Origin: Crocinitomicaceae bacterium
GTDB taxonomy: Bacteria > Bacteroidota > Bacteroidia > Flavobacteriales_D > Crocinitomicaceae
Reading direction: 5' to 3'
Length of the DNA: 19,121 nucleotides
Assembly (NCBI GenBank): GCA_024643585.1
Contig: JAHEMP010000014.1
Coordinates: 1-19,121, forward strand
The position numbers and the translations under genes are program-made. Shown piece by piece: positions 1-7,019 of the stretch (position 1 is the first letter of the stretch; each line of letters starts with the position of its first letter). Under the pieces are notes generated by a model, which saw only the letters and a program-made list of their open reading frames with translations, searched no databases and was not told where the DNA came from.

Positions 1-1
1 A

Positions 2-2284
2 ATGACCGAACCAAGCGATTTCGCAGAGAAATTTATCAATCAAACGAATTACCCTATTTTTTTAACCGGCAAAGCGGGAACAGGTAAAACTACTTTTCTT
101 AGACATATTGTAGAATCTACTCATAAACAGACCGTTATTGTCGCCCCAACTGGTATAGCCGCATTGAACGCTGGAGGTGTCACAATCCATTCCTTTTTTC
201 AATTGCCTTTTGCAGGATTTATTCCCGATTTTCTAGAAGAATTTCACGTCAACGGGTCCGTAAAAATAGAATCCAAAAAATCGTTAGTACGCCATTTTAA
301 TATGAACAAGCAACGTAAGCAGACTATTCAAAATATGGAATTGCTGATCATTGATGAAGTGAGTATGTTACGCGCTGATTTATTAGATGCAATTGATTGG
401 TCTTTGCGAAATGTTCGCGGAAATAACGAGCCATACGGAGGTGTTCAGGTAATGTTCATAGGTGATTTATTTCAATTGCCTCCTGTCGTGAAACCGCAAG
501 AATGGTCAATCTTGCACAAATATTACAACGGGATTCATTTTTTCAATGCCTTGGTCATGCAAGAAAAGCCACCGATGTATATTGAACTCAGCAAAATTTA
601 CCGACAGCAAAACGAAGATTTTATCCGTGTGTTGAACAATCTTAGAAACAACTGTCTTAATTTAGAAGATATTGAATTACTCAACAAACACGTTCAACCT
701 GATTTTGATCCTACGAAGCACGAAGGATACATTACGCTGACTACGCACAATTCCAAAGCGGACAAAATGAACGCAGAAGCACTTGCCGCATTAAAAGGAA
801 AATCACATGAATTCAAAGCAGAAATAACGGATGAGTTTCCGCCCTACTCCTTTCCGCTCGATGAAATCTTGGAATTAAAACTAGGCGCACAAGTCATGTT
901 CATTAAAAATGATTTATCGCCTGAAAAGAAATTTTACAACGGAAAAATGGGGGTTGTCACAGGTTTGGATGTCGATGATATTGAAGTAGAATTCATTGAA
1001 GACAAACAAGTTATTAAAGTGGAACGCTACGAATGGGAGAACATAAAATATTCCACGAATCAAAATACCGGAGAAATTGAAGAAGAGGTCATGGGAACCT
1101 TTGTACAGTTTCCATTGAAATTGGCTTGGGCAATTACTGTGCATAAAAGTCAGGGTTTAACTTTCGATAAAGCCGTTTTAGAAGTTTCTGCAGTGTTTGC
1201 TCCGGGTCAAGCTTATGTTGCTTTATCCCGTTTGCGGACATTGGAAGGCTTGGTTCTACTTTCACCTATCCGCATGAACGGTTTGCAAAACGACGAGAAA
1301 ATAATCCAATACTCGTCTCAAAGTGAGCACATGGATCAACTGCCGAAATATCTGGAAGTTGCAAGTAGTAATTATCTCTACGGAAGATTAAGCCATACTT
1401 TTGATTGGGTAACTATGGCTGCAAAATGGAGTTCGTATGAGAAAAGTTTCTTCGGTCTTGCTCCAAAATCAGAGAAAATAAAAAGTCAAGCTTGGGCTAC
1501 CTTGCAATCCCAAAATATTCAAAACACATTGGAACCGTCTCGAAAATTCCGCAATCAATTAACCGCGTTGTTTTCCCAAGATACATTGAACAAGGAAAAG
1601 TTATTGGAAAGAACCGAAGCAGCAATTTCTTACTTTATGCCCGTTTTAGAAGGTGTTTATACTTCCGTTCTCAAGAAATTAGGAGAGTTAAGTCGAATTA
1701 AAAAAACAACGGCCATAGTTGAAGAAATTCAAGAGTTGGAAGAAGCTTTGTTTGAAACCATTATGCGCATAAAAAAGAGTTTATTGGTTGTAGAAGCTCA
1801 TGTTTTCGGCCGAGAATTGAACAAAGAAACCTTTCAACGCGATGAAATAAGGAATTATCGTTTGGCAAAAATTACGGCCGCAAAACTGGCGTTGCAACCC
1901 AAAGGCGACATGTTTAGTCCGAACGTAGAATTCGACGATGACGTTTTCTTCAAAAAAGCCGAAACCAAGAAGAAAAAGGAGAAAAAAGAAGCGAAAATTT
2001 CAACGTATGATCAAACGCTTGAACTGTTCAAAGAGGGATTATCCATTCGCGAAATTGCCAAAAAACGCAAGTTCACGGACAAGACCATTTATGCTCATTT
2101 GGAAAAACTCATTTCGACCGAAAAACTTGAAATCGATGACATTCTTTCTCCTGAAACAATAGCAATTTTAGACGATAGGATTAACATCGAAGAAGCAAAG
2201 AGTCTCACTGAAATGAAAGATCAAGTCGGTGACGAAATCAGTTGGGAAGATTTGAAATTGTACCGAGCCGGACTCATTCGCTAG
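2..2284 (+). CDS. Pif1-like superfamily 1B DNA helicase with C-terminal helix-turn-helix domain
   Basis: This is an ATP-dependent helicase of the Pif1/RecD-like group, expected to act on cytoplasmic DNA (replication forks, recombination or structured DNA). Seen in the 760-aa product: Walker A GKAGTGKTT at residues 23-31; Walker B with Asp118-Glu119 (IIDEVSML); motif III GDLFQLPPV at 154-162; the C-terminal helicase motif VHKSQGLTFD starting near 380; and YVALSRLRTLEG near 406-417. A lysine-rich linker around 650-665 leads to a helix-turn-helix segment (about 668-704, SIREIAKKRKFTDKTIYAHL), as found at the end of several bacterial RecQ/Pif1 helicases. The ATG at position 2 starts 20 residues before the conserved FLTGKAGTGKT, which is usual for these proteins, so the gene is probably complete. 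Upstream sequence is outside the window, so the promoter and any longer start cannot be excluded. It converges on the porP-like gene and shares the CTAG stop. The exact substrate is unknown. Confidence 0.9.
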   Translation: MTEPSDFAEKFINQTNYPIFLTGKAGTGKTTFLRHIVESTHKQTVIVAPTGIAALNAGGVTIHSFFQLPFAGFIPDFLEEFHVNGSVKIESKKSLVRHFNMNKQRKQTIQNMELLIIDEVSMLRADLLDAIDWSLRNVRGNNEPYGGVQVMFIGDLFQLPPVVKPQEWSILHKYYNGIHFFNALVMQEKPPMYIELSKIYRQQNEDFIRVLNNLRNNCLNLEDIELLNKHVQPDFDPTKHEGYITLTTHNSKADKMNAEALAALKGKSHEFKAEITDEFPPYSFPLDEILELKLGAQVMFIKNDLSPEKKFYNGKMGVVTGLDVDDIEVEFIEDKQVIKVERYEWENIKYSTNQNTGEIEEEVMGTFVQFPLKLAWAITVHKSQGLTFDKAVLEVSAVFAPGQAYVALSRLRTLEGLVLLSPIRMNGLQNDEKIIQYSSQSEHMDQLPKYLEVASSNYLYGRLSHTFDWVTMAAKWSSYEKSFFGLAPKSEKIKSQAWATLQSQNIQNTLEPSRKFRNQLTALFSQDTLNKEKLLERTEAAISYFMPVLEGVYTSVLKKLGELSRIKKTTAIVEEIQELEEALFETIMRIKKSLLVVEAHVFGRELNKETFQRDEIRNYRLAKITAAKLALQPKGDMFSPNVEFDDDVFFKKAETKKKKEKKEAKISTYDQTLELFKEGLSIREIAKKRKFTDKTIYAHLEKLISTEKLEIDDILSPETIAILDDRINIEEAKSLTEMKDQVGDEISWEDLKLYRAGLIR

Positions 2285-3141
2285 GGCTTCTTTTTCAGCT
2301 GAAAACCAATTACAAATTCGTGCGTAGCCTTCTTTGAACCAGCAGTCAATTTACTTACTACTTGTTCATACGAATAACCTAACCTCAATCTTTCAAATAG
2401 ATCATATTGAAGTATGAAAATAAATGCATCGGTGTTTCGCATTCCAAGAGCAATAGAATATTTCTTTTTATAGGTCGCCATTAAGTTGAAATCCGTCGAT
2501 TGAAAAACCTTATCTGTTCTGAACATTACTCTTGGTAATACATCTAAATTTTCAGCTATTTTCAATCTATAAGCTGCATTTACATAATAATGTTGACTAG
2601 GTTCGTAAATGCCTCGCGCGCCGAGATCACCGGTTAATTGAGTGATGCCAAATCCGACGTTCAATCTATTCCAATTGTACGCCAATCCAACATTCAATTT
2701 GGGAAAAGTAGAAGGTTCACTAATCCCAGGTAATTGTTCGACTTCCGTTGGAAAATTTAAATAATCGTACTTGGTCGTGCCTATTCCTAACCCTGTTCCT
2801 ATTGACAGAAAATGTCTATTTTCCTCATTAATAAACAGTTTGTAACTATACGTCAAGGAAGCCGAATTGACCTCTGAAGCAATCGTATTGAACGAATAGA
2901 AATTCACCCCCAAACTGTGTTTACGATTCAATTGCAAGTCGTAATTTCCAAAAAGTGTTCTTGGATAATCGTTCACTTTGTCAAATTGATTACGAAACGT
3001 TACTCCCCCTTGATGTTTGAATTCAACACCTGTCATAGCAGGATTAAACTGGGTATAATTGTTCCAAAATTGAGTTGATAAAGGCTCTTGTTGCGCAAAC
3101 AACGATGAAGTAATTACGCAGATGAAGAATACATTTTTCAT
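2281..3141 (-). CDS. PorP/SprF family type IX secretion system membrane protein
   Basis: This is a 286-aa outer-membrane protein of the PorP/SprF family, associated with T9SS secretion and gliding in Bacteroidota. Residues 1-16 form a short signal peptide ending SLFA, followed directly by QQEPLSTQFWNN and YTQFNPAMTG; the early Asn-Pro-Ala near the mature N-terminus is typical of the family. The rest alternates short hydrophobic/aromatic strands, consistent with a beta-barrel, and ends in FVIGFQLKK. No core T9SS gene (porK, L, M, N) lies next to it, and Bacteroidota genomes usually hold many such paralogues. A specific role (PorP itself or a dedicated partner of one secreted substrate) therefore cannot be assigned. 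Its stop codon is the complement of the helicase stop within CTAG (2281-2284). A TAnnTTTG promoter element lies 23 nt before the ATG. Confidence 0.85.
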   Translation of the reverse strand: MKNVFFICVITSSLFAQQEPLSTQFWNNYTQFNPAMTGVEFKHQGGVTFRNQFDKVNDYPRTLFGNYDLQLNRKHSLGVNFYSFNTIASEVNSASLTYSYKLFINEENRHFLSIGTGLGIGTTKYDYLNFPTEVEQLPGISEPSTFPKLNVGLAYNWNRLNVGFGITQLTGDLGARGIYEPSQHYYVNAAYRLKIAENLDVLPRVMFRTDKVFQSTDFNLMATYKKKYSIALGMRNTDAFIFILQYDLFERLRLGYSYEQVVSKLTAGSKKATHEFVIGFQLKKKP

Positions 3142-3163
3142 GAAAAGTGGTTTATTAGTAGAA

Positions 3164-3171
3164 CAAATCTA
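3164..3171 (-). promoter_or_regulatory. Bacteroidota -7 promoter element for the porP/sprF-like gene
   Basis: On the minus strand this reads TAGATTTG, a full match to TAnnTTTG, and would give a leader of about 19 nt to the ATG at 3141. The -33 region at 19-nt spacing is CTG rather than TTG, so the match is partial. Assignment is by consensus and position only. Confidence 0.5.
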
Positions 3172-3213
3172 GTCGTTTAAAAGTTACATTCAGGAAAGCA
3201 CACGAGAATTCAC

Positions 3214-3221
3214 TTCCTTTG
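3214..3221 (+). promoter_or_regulatory. Weak -7 promoter element for the AlkB-family gene
   Basis: TTCCTTTG differs from TAnnTTTG at one defined base and lies 16 nt before the ATG at 3237, within the distance range seen for the other promoters here. The following bases (TTTGTAAGAA) match those after the DUF2892 element at 14283-14292. No -33 TTG is evident, so this is tentative. Confidence 0.3.
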
Positions 3222-3236
3222 TAAGAATCTATTTAT

Positions 3237-3848
3237 ATGAATCTTTTTGATCTATCATTCGACCCCAGCATTAATCTTCTTCCAAAAGAAGGGACGGTAA
3301 ATTATTACGGAAAAATTCTAAATTCAACGGAATCCTATCATTTCTTTGAAGAATTATTCAATACGATTTACTGGAAAAACGATGTTGCAATAATTTTCGG
3401 CAAGCGAATAGAAACGAAAAGAAAAGTAGCTTGGTATGGAGATAAGCCATTTGAATACACCTATTCCAACAATACAAAAGAGGCACTTCCATGGACAAAA
3501 GAGTTGCTGAAACTTAAGAATTTAATCGAGAAAGAAACAGGGGATACGTTCAATTCGTGTTTATTGAACCTTTACCACAACGGCAGTGAAGGCATGGCTT
3601 GGCACAGCGATGGAGAAAAAGACTTGAAAAAAAATGGCGCCATTGCCTCGATGAGTTTGGGGGCGGAGCGAAAATTCGCGTTCAAACACAAAGAAACGAA
3701 AGAGGTTGTTTCACTCACACTGGAGAATGGAAGTTTACTGGTTATGAAAGATAAAACGCAATCGTATTGGTTGCATCGTTTGCCACCAACTCAAAAAGTA
3801 AATACACCAAGGATAAATTTGACATTTAGAACAATTATAGGTCAATAA
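3237..3848 (+). CDS. AlkB-family 2-oxoglutarate/Fe(II)-dependent dioxygenase
   Basis: This 203-aa protein belongs to the family that removes alkyl groups from N1-methyladenine and N3-methylcytosine in DNA or RNA by oxidative demethylation, using Fe(II), O2 and 2-oxoglutarate. Iron ligands are visible as His123-x-Asp125 (AWHSDGE) and His180 (YWLHRLPP). The 2-oxoglutarate-binding arginines are Arg192 and Arg198 in the terminal PRINLTFR motif. Other family marks are NLYHNG (111-116) and the ALPWTKEL segment near 83-90. Length and motif order match the short ALKBH2/3-like bacterial proteins rather than full E. coli AlkB. It stands alone between two minus-strand genes and has its own weak promoter. 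No ada or other alkylation-repair gene is in view, so a role in repair as opposed to RNA modification is inferred from family only. Confidence 0.9.
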   Translation: MNLFDLSFDPSINLLPKEGTVNYYGKILNSTESYHFFEELFNTIYWKNDVAIIFGKRIETKRKVAWYGDKPFEYTYSNNTKEALPWTKELLKLKNLIEKETGDTFNSCLLNLYHNGSEGMAWHSDGEKDLKKNGAIASMSLGAERKFAFKHKETKEVVSLTLENGSLLVMKDKTQSYWLHRLPPTQKVNTPRINLTFRTIIGQ

Positions 3849-3878
3849 AAAAGGCCGGAAATAAATCCAGCCTCTCAA
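3847..3878 (-). terminator. Rho-independent terminator of tpx
   Basis: Arms at 3853-3859 (GGCCGGA) and 3866-3872 (TCCAGCC) pair with one mismatch around a 6-nt loop. Read on the minus strand, the hairpin is followed by six T residues (3852-3847) and lies about 30 nt after the tpx stop. On the plus strand, after alkB, no T-tract follows directly, so it mainly serves tpx. Confidence 0.7.
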
Positions 3879-3901
3879 TCCATAAATTTTATTTTTGACT
3901 A

Positions 3902-4399
3902 TTACAAGGCCGCTATGGCTGCTTCGTAATTTGGTTCGTTCGCTATTTCGGGTACTAATTCTGTGTATTTTACCACGCCGTTTTCGTCTAAAACAACAAT
4001 GGCTCTTGCATGCAAATTTTTGAAGGGTCCATCAACAATTTCTAATCCAAAATTCTTGCCGAATTCACCGCTTGCAAAATCAGAAAGCGTCATTACATTT
4101 TCTATACCTTCGGCCCCACAAAATCTCTTTTGCGCAAAGGGCAAATCTCTTGAAACACATAATACTTTTGTGTTGTTCAGTGAAGATGCTTTTTGGTTAA
4201 ACGTACGAACTGAGGCTCCACAAGTATTGGTATCCACACTAGGGAAGATATTTAAGATTACTCTTGACCCTTTTAATTCAGAAGATGAAAATGAACTCAA
4301 ATCATTTTTCACTAAAGTAAAATTTTGTGCCGTCGAACCAATTTCTGGTAAAGTTCCGATTGTATTGCAAGGCGTTCCGCCTAAGGTAATTTTTGACAT
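3902..4399 (-). CDS. tpx: Thiol peroxidase Tpx (atypical 2-Cys peroxiredoxin)
   Basis: This 165-aa cytoplasmic peroxidase reduces hydrogen peroxide and alkyl hydroperoxides with electrons from thioredoxin. The peroxidatic cysteine is Cys60 within FPSVDTNTC (Pro53 and Thr57 complete the PxxxT/SxxC signature). The resolving cysteine is Cys94 (KRFCGAEG). Both positions match the Cys pair known for E. coli Tpx (61 and 95) within one residue. An arginine in LHARAIVVLDENG near 130 fits the conserved active-site Arg. An additional Cys11 lies outside the catalytic pair. The gene is last in a minus-strand series (sucA, sucB, MFS, tpx) but has its own TAnnTTTG element 14 nt before the ATG and its own hairpin terminator, so it can be a single transcription unit. 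Confidence 0.95.
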   Translation of the reverse strand: MSKITLGGTPCNTIGTLPEIGSTAQNFTLVKNDLSSFSSSELKGSRVILNIFPSVDTNTCGASVRTFNQKASSLNNTKVLCVSRDLPFAQKRFCGAEGIENVMTLSDFASGEFGKNFGLEIVDGPFKNLHARAIVVLDENGVVKYTELVPEIANEPNYEAAIAAL

Positions 4400-4412
4400 A
4401 CTTATTAAATTT

Positions 4413-4420
4413 CAAATTTA
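4413..4420 (-). promoter_or_regulatory. Bacteroidota -7 promoter element for tpx
   Basis: On the minus strand this reads TAAATTTG, a full match to TAnnTTTG, and implies a leader of only about 10 nt. No -33 TTG is found at normal spacing. The motif can arise by chance in such AT-rich sequence. Confidence 0.45.
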
Positions 4421-4422
4421 TA

Positions 4423-4433
4423 AATTACGAATC
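4423..4433. repeat. Single AATTACGAAT repeat copy downstream of the MFS gene
   Basis: TTACGAAT occurs at 4425-4432, between tpx and the MFS gene. It is the same octamer found five times on the other side of the MFS gene (5668-5733), so that gene is bracketed by the motif. Confidence 0.55.
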
Positions 4434-4439
4434 CCAAAA

Positions 4440-5657
4440 CTAAACGTTTTCGTCAGCTAATTGTTTATCGGATTTGCCAATTATAGCAAAAATTAATATG
4501 CCAAAAATCGTAATTGCTATCATTACCCACCATGTATTTGAGAAACCAAAAGCTTCAATGAGTTGTAAGCCGGAATTATGCCCGAAAATATGTGCAAAGC
4601 TAAACGCAATTGAATAAAGCGCCATATACTGCCCCATTTTTCCACGTTTAGCACGTTCCATAGCAAATGCATTTGAAAAGGGAAAGAATAGCATTTCTGA
4701 AACCGACATAAATAGAATAACAATCCACAACCCGAAGATGAAAGGGAAATAAATCAAAAACAAGTAGCTTATGATTAACAGGACCATTCCGAAATTGACG
4801 TATTTTAAACTGGACCCATTTTTCTTTTCTATGGAATGTATAATCGGCATTTCCAGCAAAAAAACGAGCAATCCATTGAAACCGAGTAATAGACCAATAT
4901 ATTCTTCACTTAATCTAAACTGTTGCCTAAAAAATACAGGGACGGTGGAAAAATATTGAAAGAATACGATTCCAAAAGTCATTACCCCAAAGCAAAACAA
5001 CAAATATTTCCAATCTGTATAAACCAGAATTGGGTTGTCGTTCTTTTCCTCTTTTCTCTGCACAGTCCGCTTTGGATTTAAAACCCTCAACATTAATAGC
5101 ACGGCAGCAAAGCATGTGAGACCATCTACCCAAAAAAGTGATTCGTAACCAATGTTGTAAATCAAAAACCCGCCTACGACAGGTCCAGCTGCAAAACCGA
5201 GATTAATTGCTAATCGGATTAATGTTAAAGACCGTGTTTGGTTCTCTGGCTTACTGTATGCCCGCAGAGCAACGAACATTGCTGGTCGGAATATATCGGC
5301 AAACAGCAAAACGAAAAAAATAGCCGTTGCAATTCCCCAAAACGTTTCCATGTATTGCAAGACAATGAATAGAACTCCTGAACATATAAGGGCAAAAACC
5401 ATAGCAGGATAGGAACCAAAACGGTCATTTAAAAATCCACCCAACCACGAACCACAGACAGAACCCAATCCGAAAGCGGTCATTATCCAGCCTACTTCTC
5501 CAAGCGTAAAACCTTTGCTTTCAGTAAGGTAAAGGGATAAAAAAGGAACAACCATTGTGCCGGCCCGATTGATTAAAGTAATCAACGCCAACCACCAAAC
5601 TTCTTTGGAAAGTCCTCTAAAAGAATCAGAATAGCTTAACGCTAATTTTTTAAACAC
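4440..5657 (-). CDS. Major facilitator superfamily transporter (DHA1-like), GTG start
   Basis: This 405-aa inner-membrane protein has about twelve hydrophobic segments and is a proton-coupled transporter of the drug-efflux-like MFS type. The MFS motif A appears as GGFLNDRFGSYP (73-84) in the loop after the second segment. Segment 5 carries LGFAAGPVVGGFL, like the antiporter motif C. The N-terminal SFRGLSKEVWWLALITLINR and NRAGTM (30-35) are typical of a Bacteroidota MFS subgroup. The start is GTG: an in-frame TAA lies three codons upstream and no ATG occurs before residue 35, so the alternative start is well supported. The substrate cannot be told. The gene follows sucB by 80 nt of repeat-rich sequence and precedes tpx by 40 nt. 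No promoter of its own is clear, so read-through from sucAB is possible. Confidence 0.85.
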   Translation of the reverse strand: MFKKLALSYSDSFRGLSKEVWWLALITLINRAGTMVVPFLSLYLTESKGFTLGEVGWIMTAFGLGSVCGSWLGGFLNDRFGSYPAMVFALICSGVLFIVLQYMETFWGIATAIFFVLLFADIFRPAMFVALRAYSKPENQTRSLTLIRLAINLGFAAGPVVGGFLIYNIGYESLFWVDGLTCFAAVLLMLRVLNPKRTVQRKEEKNDNPILVYTDWKYLLFCFGVMTFGIVFFQYFSTVPVFFRQQFRLSEEYIGLLLGFNGLLVFLLEMPIIHSIEKKNGSSLKYVNFGMVLLIISYLFLIYFPFIFGLWIVILFMSVSEMLFFPFSNAFAMERAKRGKMGQYMALYSIAFSFAHIFGHNSGLQLIEAFGFSNTWWVMIAITIFGILIFAIIGKSDKQLADENV

Positions 5658-5667
5658 GGCTTTTTAC

Positions 5668-5734
5668 TTACGAATTACGAATGATTTAATTACGAATTTA
5701 ACAATTCGTAATTCATAATTGTATAATTCGTAAT
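5668..5734. repeat. Cluster of five ATTACGAAT/ATTCGTAAT repeats with a perfect hairpin
   Basis: The octamer TTACGAAT occurs at 5668-5675, 5675-5682 and 5690-5697, and inverted (ATTCGTAA) at 5704-5711 and 5726-5733. The middle copies form a perfect 11-bp inverted repeat, AATTACGAATT (5688-5698) and AATTCGTAATT (5703-5713), with a 4-nt loop. The cluster fills the 80-nt space between sucB and the MFS gene. There is no T-tract after the hairpin on either strand, so it is not a standard intrinsic terminator. It may be a dispersed intergenic repeat, a transcript-stabilising stem or a protein-binding array; the sequence does not decide. Confidence 0.75.
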
Positions 5735-5737
5735 CCC

Positions 5738-7000
5738 TTATAGTCCGAGTAATACGGCTTGTGGATCTTTTGCTCCAAACATCATTCTTTCTGGGTTTTC
5801 AAGCATTTCTTTCACTTTCACCAAAAAGCTTACAGATTCCTTCCCGTCAATGATTCTATGGTCATAGGACAAGGCCAAATACATGATTGGACGAATTTCC
5901 ACTTGACCATTTATGGCAACAGGACGTTCGACGATGTTGTGCATTCCTAAAATTGCAGATTGCGGAGGATTGATGATAGGTGTAGACAACATAGATCCAA
6001 AAACACCACCATTGGTGATTGTAAATGTCCCTCCAGTCATTTCGTCCGGTGTAATTTTTCCATCTCGAGCTCGGATAGCCAAACGTTTGATTTCTTTTTC
6101 AATTTCCGCCAACGTCATTTGTTCTGCGTTGCGAACAATTGGAACCATCAACCCTTTTGGAGAAGAAACAGCTATACCGATATCTGCATATTTGTGCATT
6201 ACCATTTCGTTTCCGTCAATCTGTGCATTTACAGCAGGGAAAAGATTCAACGCTTCTGTTACCGCCTTGGTAAAGAAGGACATGAATCCTAAATTAACTT
6301 CGTGGTGTTTGGCAAATGCATCTTTGTATTTTGTTCGAAGATCCATGATAGGTTTCATGTCAACTTCATTGAAAGTGGTCAACATAGCCGTTTCCGACTT
6401 CACTGCTACCAAACGTTCCGCAACTTTTCTGCGAAGCATCGACATTCTTTCTCTGTATTGTTCACGGCTTCCACCCCAACCTGAAACGGCTGATGCGTCA
6501 AAACCAGCAGAAAGAGCTGCAACAACATCTTGTTTTGTAATTCTACCATCTTTGCCCGTAGCGTTAACATGATTTGCGGACATTCCGTTTTCATTCATGA
6601 TTTTCGCTGCTGCAATAGAAGGAGTTCCAGCTGCATAAGAGGTGCTTTTCTCTGCTACTGGCCCTGGATTTGGTTTCGCTTCTTCCTTTTTAACTTCAGG
6701 AGCAGGAGCTGCTTTAACTTCTTCTTTTTTCTCTGCTTTTGGAGCGCCAGCAGGTGCTGTTGCAGAGGTGTCGATTAAACAAACCACTTGTCCAACGGCC
6801 ACAACTTCACCTTCTTCCGCTTTTAAGGTAATAATACCTGCTTCTTCAGCTGGTAATTCGAGCGTCGCTTTGTCTGAATCTACTTCCGCTATTGCTTGAT
6901 CTTTTTCAACATAATCACCATCGGCAACTAACCATTGTGCAATTTCAACTTCTGAGATAGATTCGCCTGGTGAAGGCACTTTCATTTCTAACATTGACAT
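5738..7000 (-). CDS. sucB: 2-oxoglutarate dehydrogenase E2, dihydrolipoyllysine-residue succinyltransferase
   Basis: This is the core of the 2-oxoglutarate dehydrogenase complex of the citric acid cycle; it transfers the succinyl group from E1 to CoA. The 420-aa protein shows three domains in order. A lipoyl domain occupies 1-77, with Lys44 in EVDSDKATLELPA as the lipoylated residue. An Ala/Pro/Glu/Lys-rich hinge and a peripheral-subunit-binding domain follow (about 125-162, PSIAAAKIMNENG to RITKQDVVAAL). The catalytic acyltransferase domain spans about 185-420, with the active-site motif SYDHRIIDGKESV placing His381 and Asp385. It lies 19 nt downstream of sucA on the same strand, so the two are almost certainly co-transcribed. 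E3 (lpd) is not in the window and must come from elsewhere. An alternative start at Met3 would change little. Confidence 0.96.
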   Translation of the reverse strand: MSMLEMKVPSPGESISEVEIAQWLVADGDYVEKDQAIAEVDSDKATLELPAEEAGIITLKAEEGEVVAVGQVVCLIDTSATAPAGAPKAEKKEEVKAAPAPEVKKEEAKPNPGPVAEKSTSYAAGTPSIAAAKIMNENGMSANHVNATGKDGRITKQDVVAALSAGFDASAVSGWGGSREQYRERMSMLRRKVAERLVAVKSETAMLTTFNEVDMKPIMDLRTKYKDAFAKHHEVNLGFMSFFTKAVTEALNLFPAVNAQIDGNEMVMHKYADIGIAVSSPKGLMVPIVRNAEQMTLAEIEKEIKRLAIRARDGKITPDEMTGGTFTITNGGVFGSMLSTPIINPPQSAILGMHNIVERPVAINGQVEIRPIMYLALSYDHRIIDGKESVSFLVKVKEMLENPERMMFGAKDPQAVLLGL

Positions 7001-7019
7001 ATCTTGAATCTTTAATCGA

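Noticed and set aside
3963..4460. A 165-codon plus-strand frame opposite tpx.
   Set aside because: It is an antisense shadow of tpx, extending into the repeat and promoter region, with no family resemblance.
5688..5713. The perfect AATTACGAATT hairpin as an intrinsic terminator of sucB.
   Set aside because: The stem is AT-rich and neither strand has a T-tract after it, so it was listed as a repeat instead.
5913..6572. A 219-codon open frame on the plus strand opposite sucB.
   Set aside because: It is antisense to the conserved catalytic domain and linker of sucB, has no promoter or recognisable family, and reflects codon bias of the real gene.
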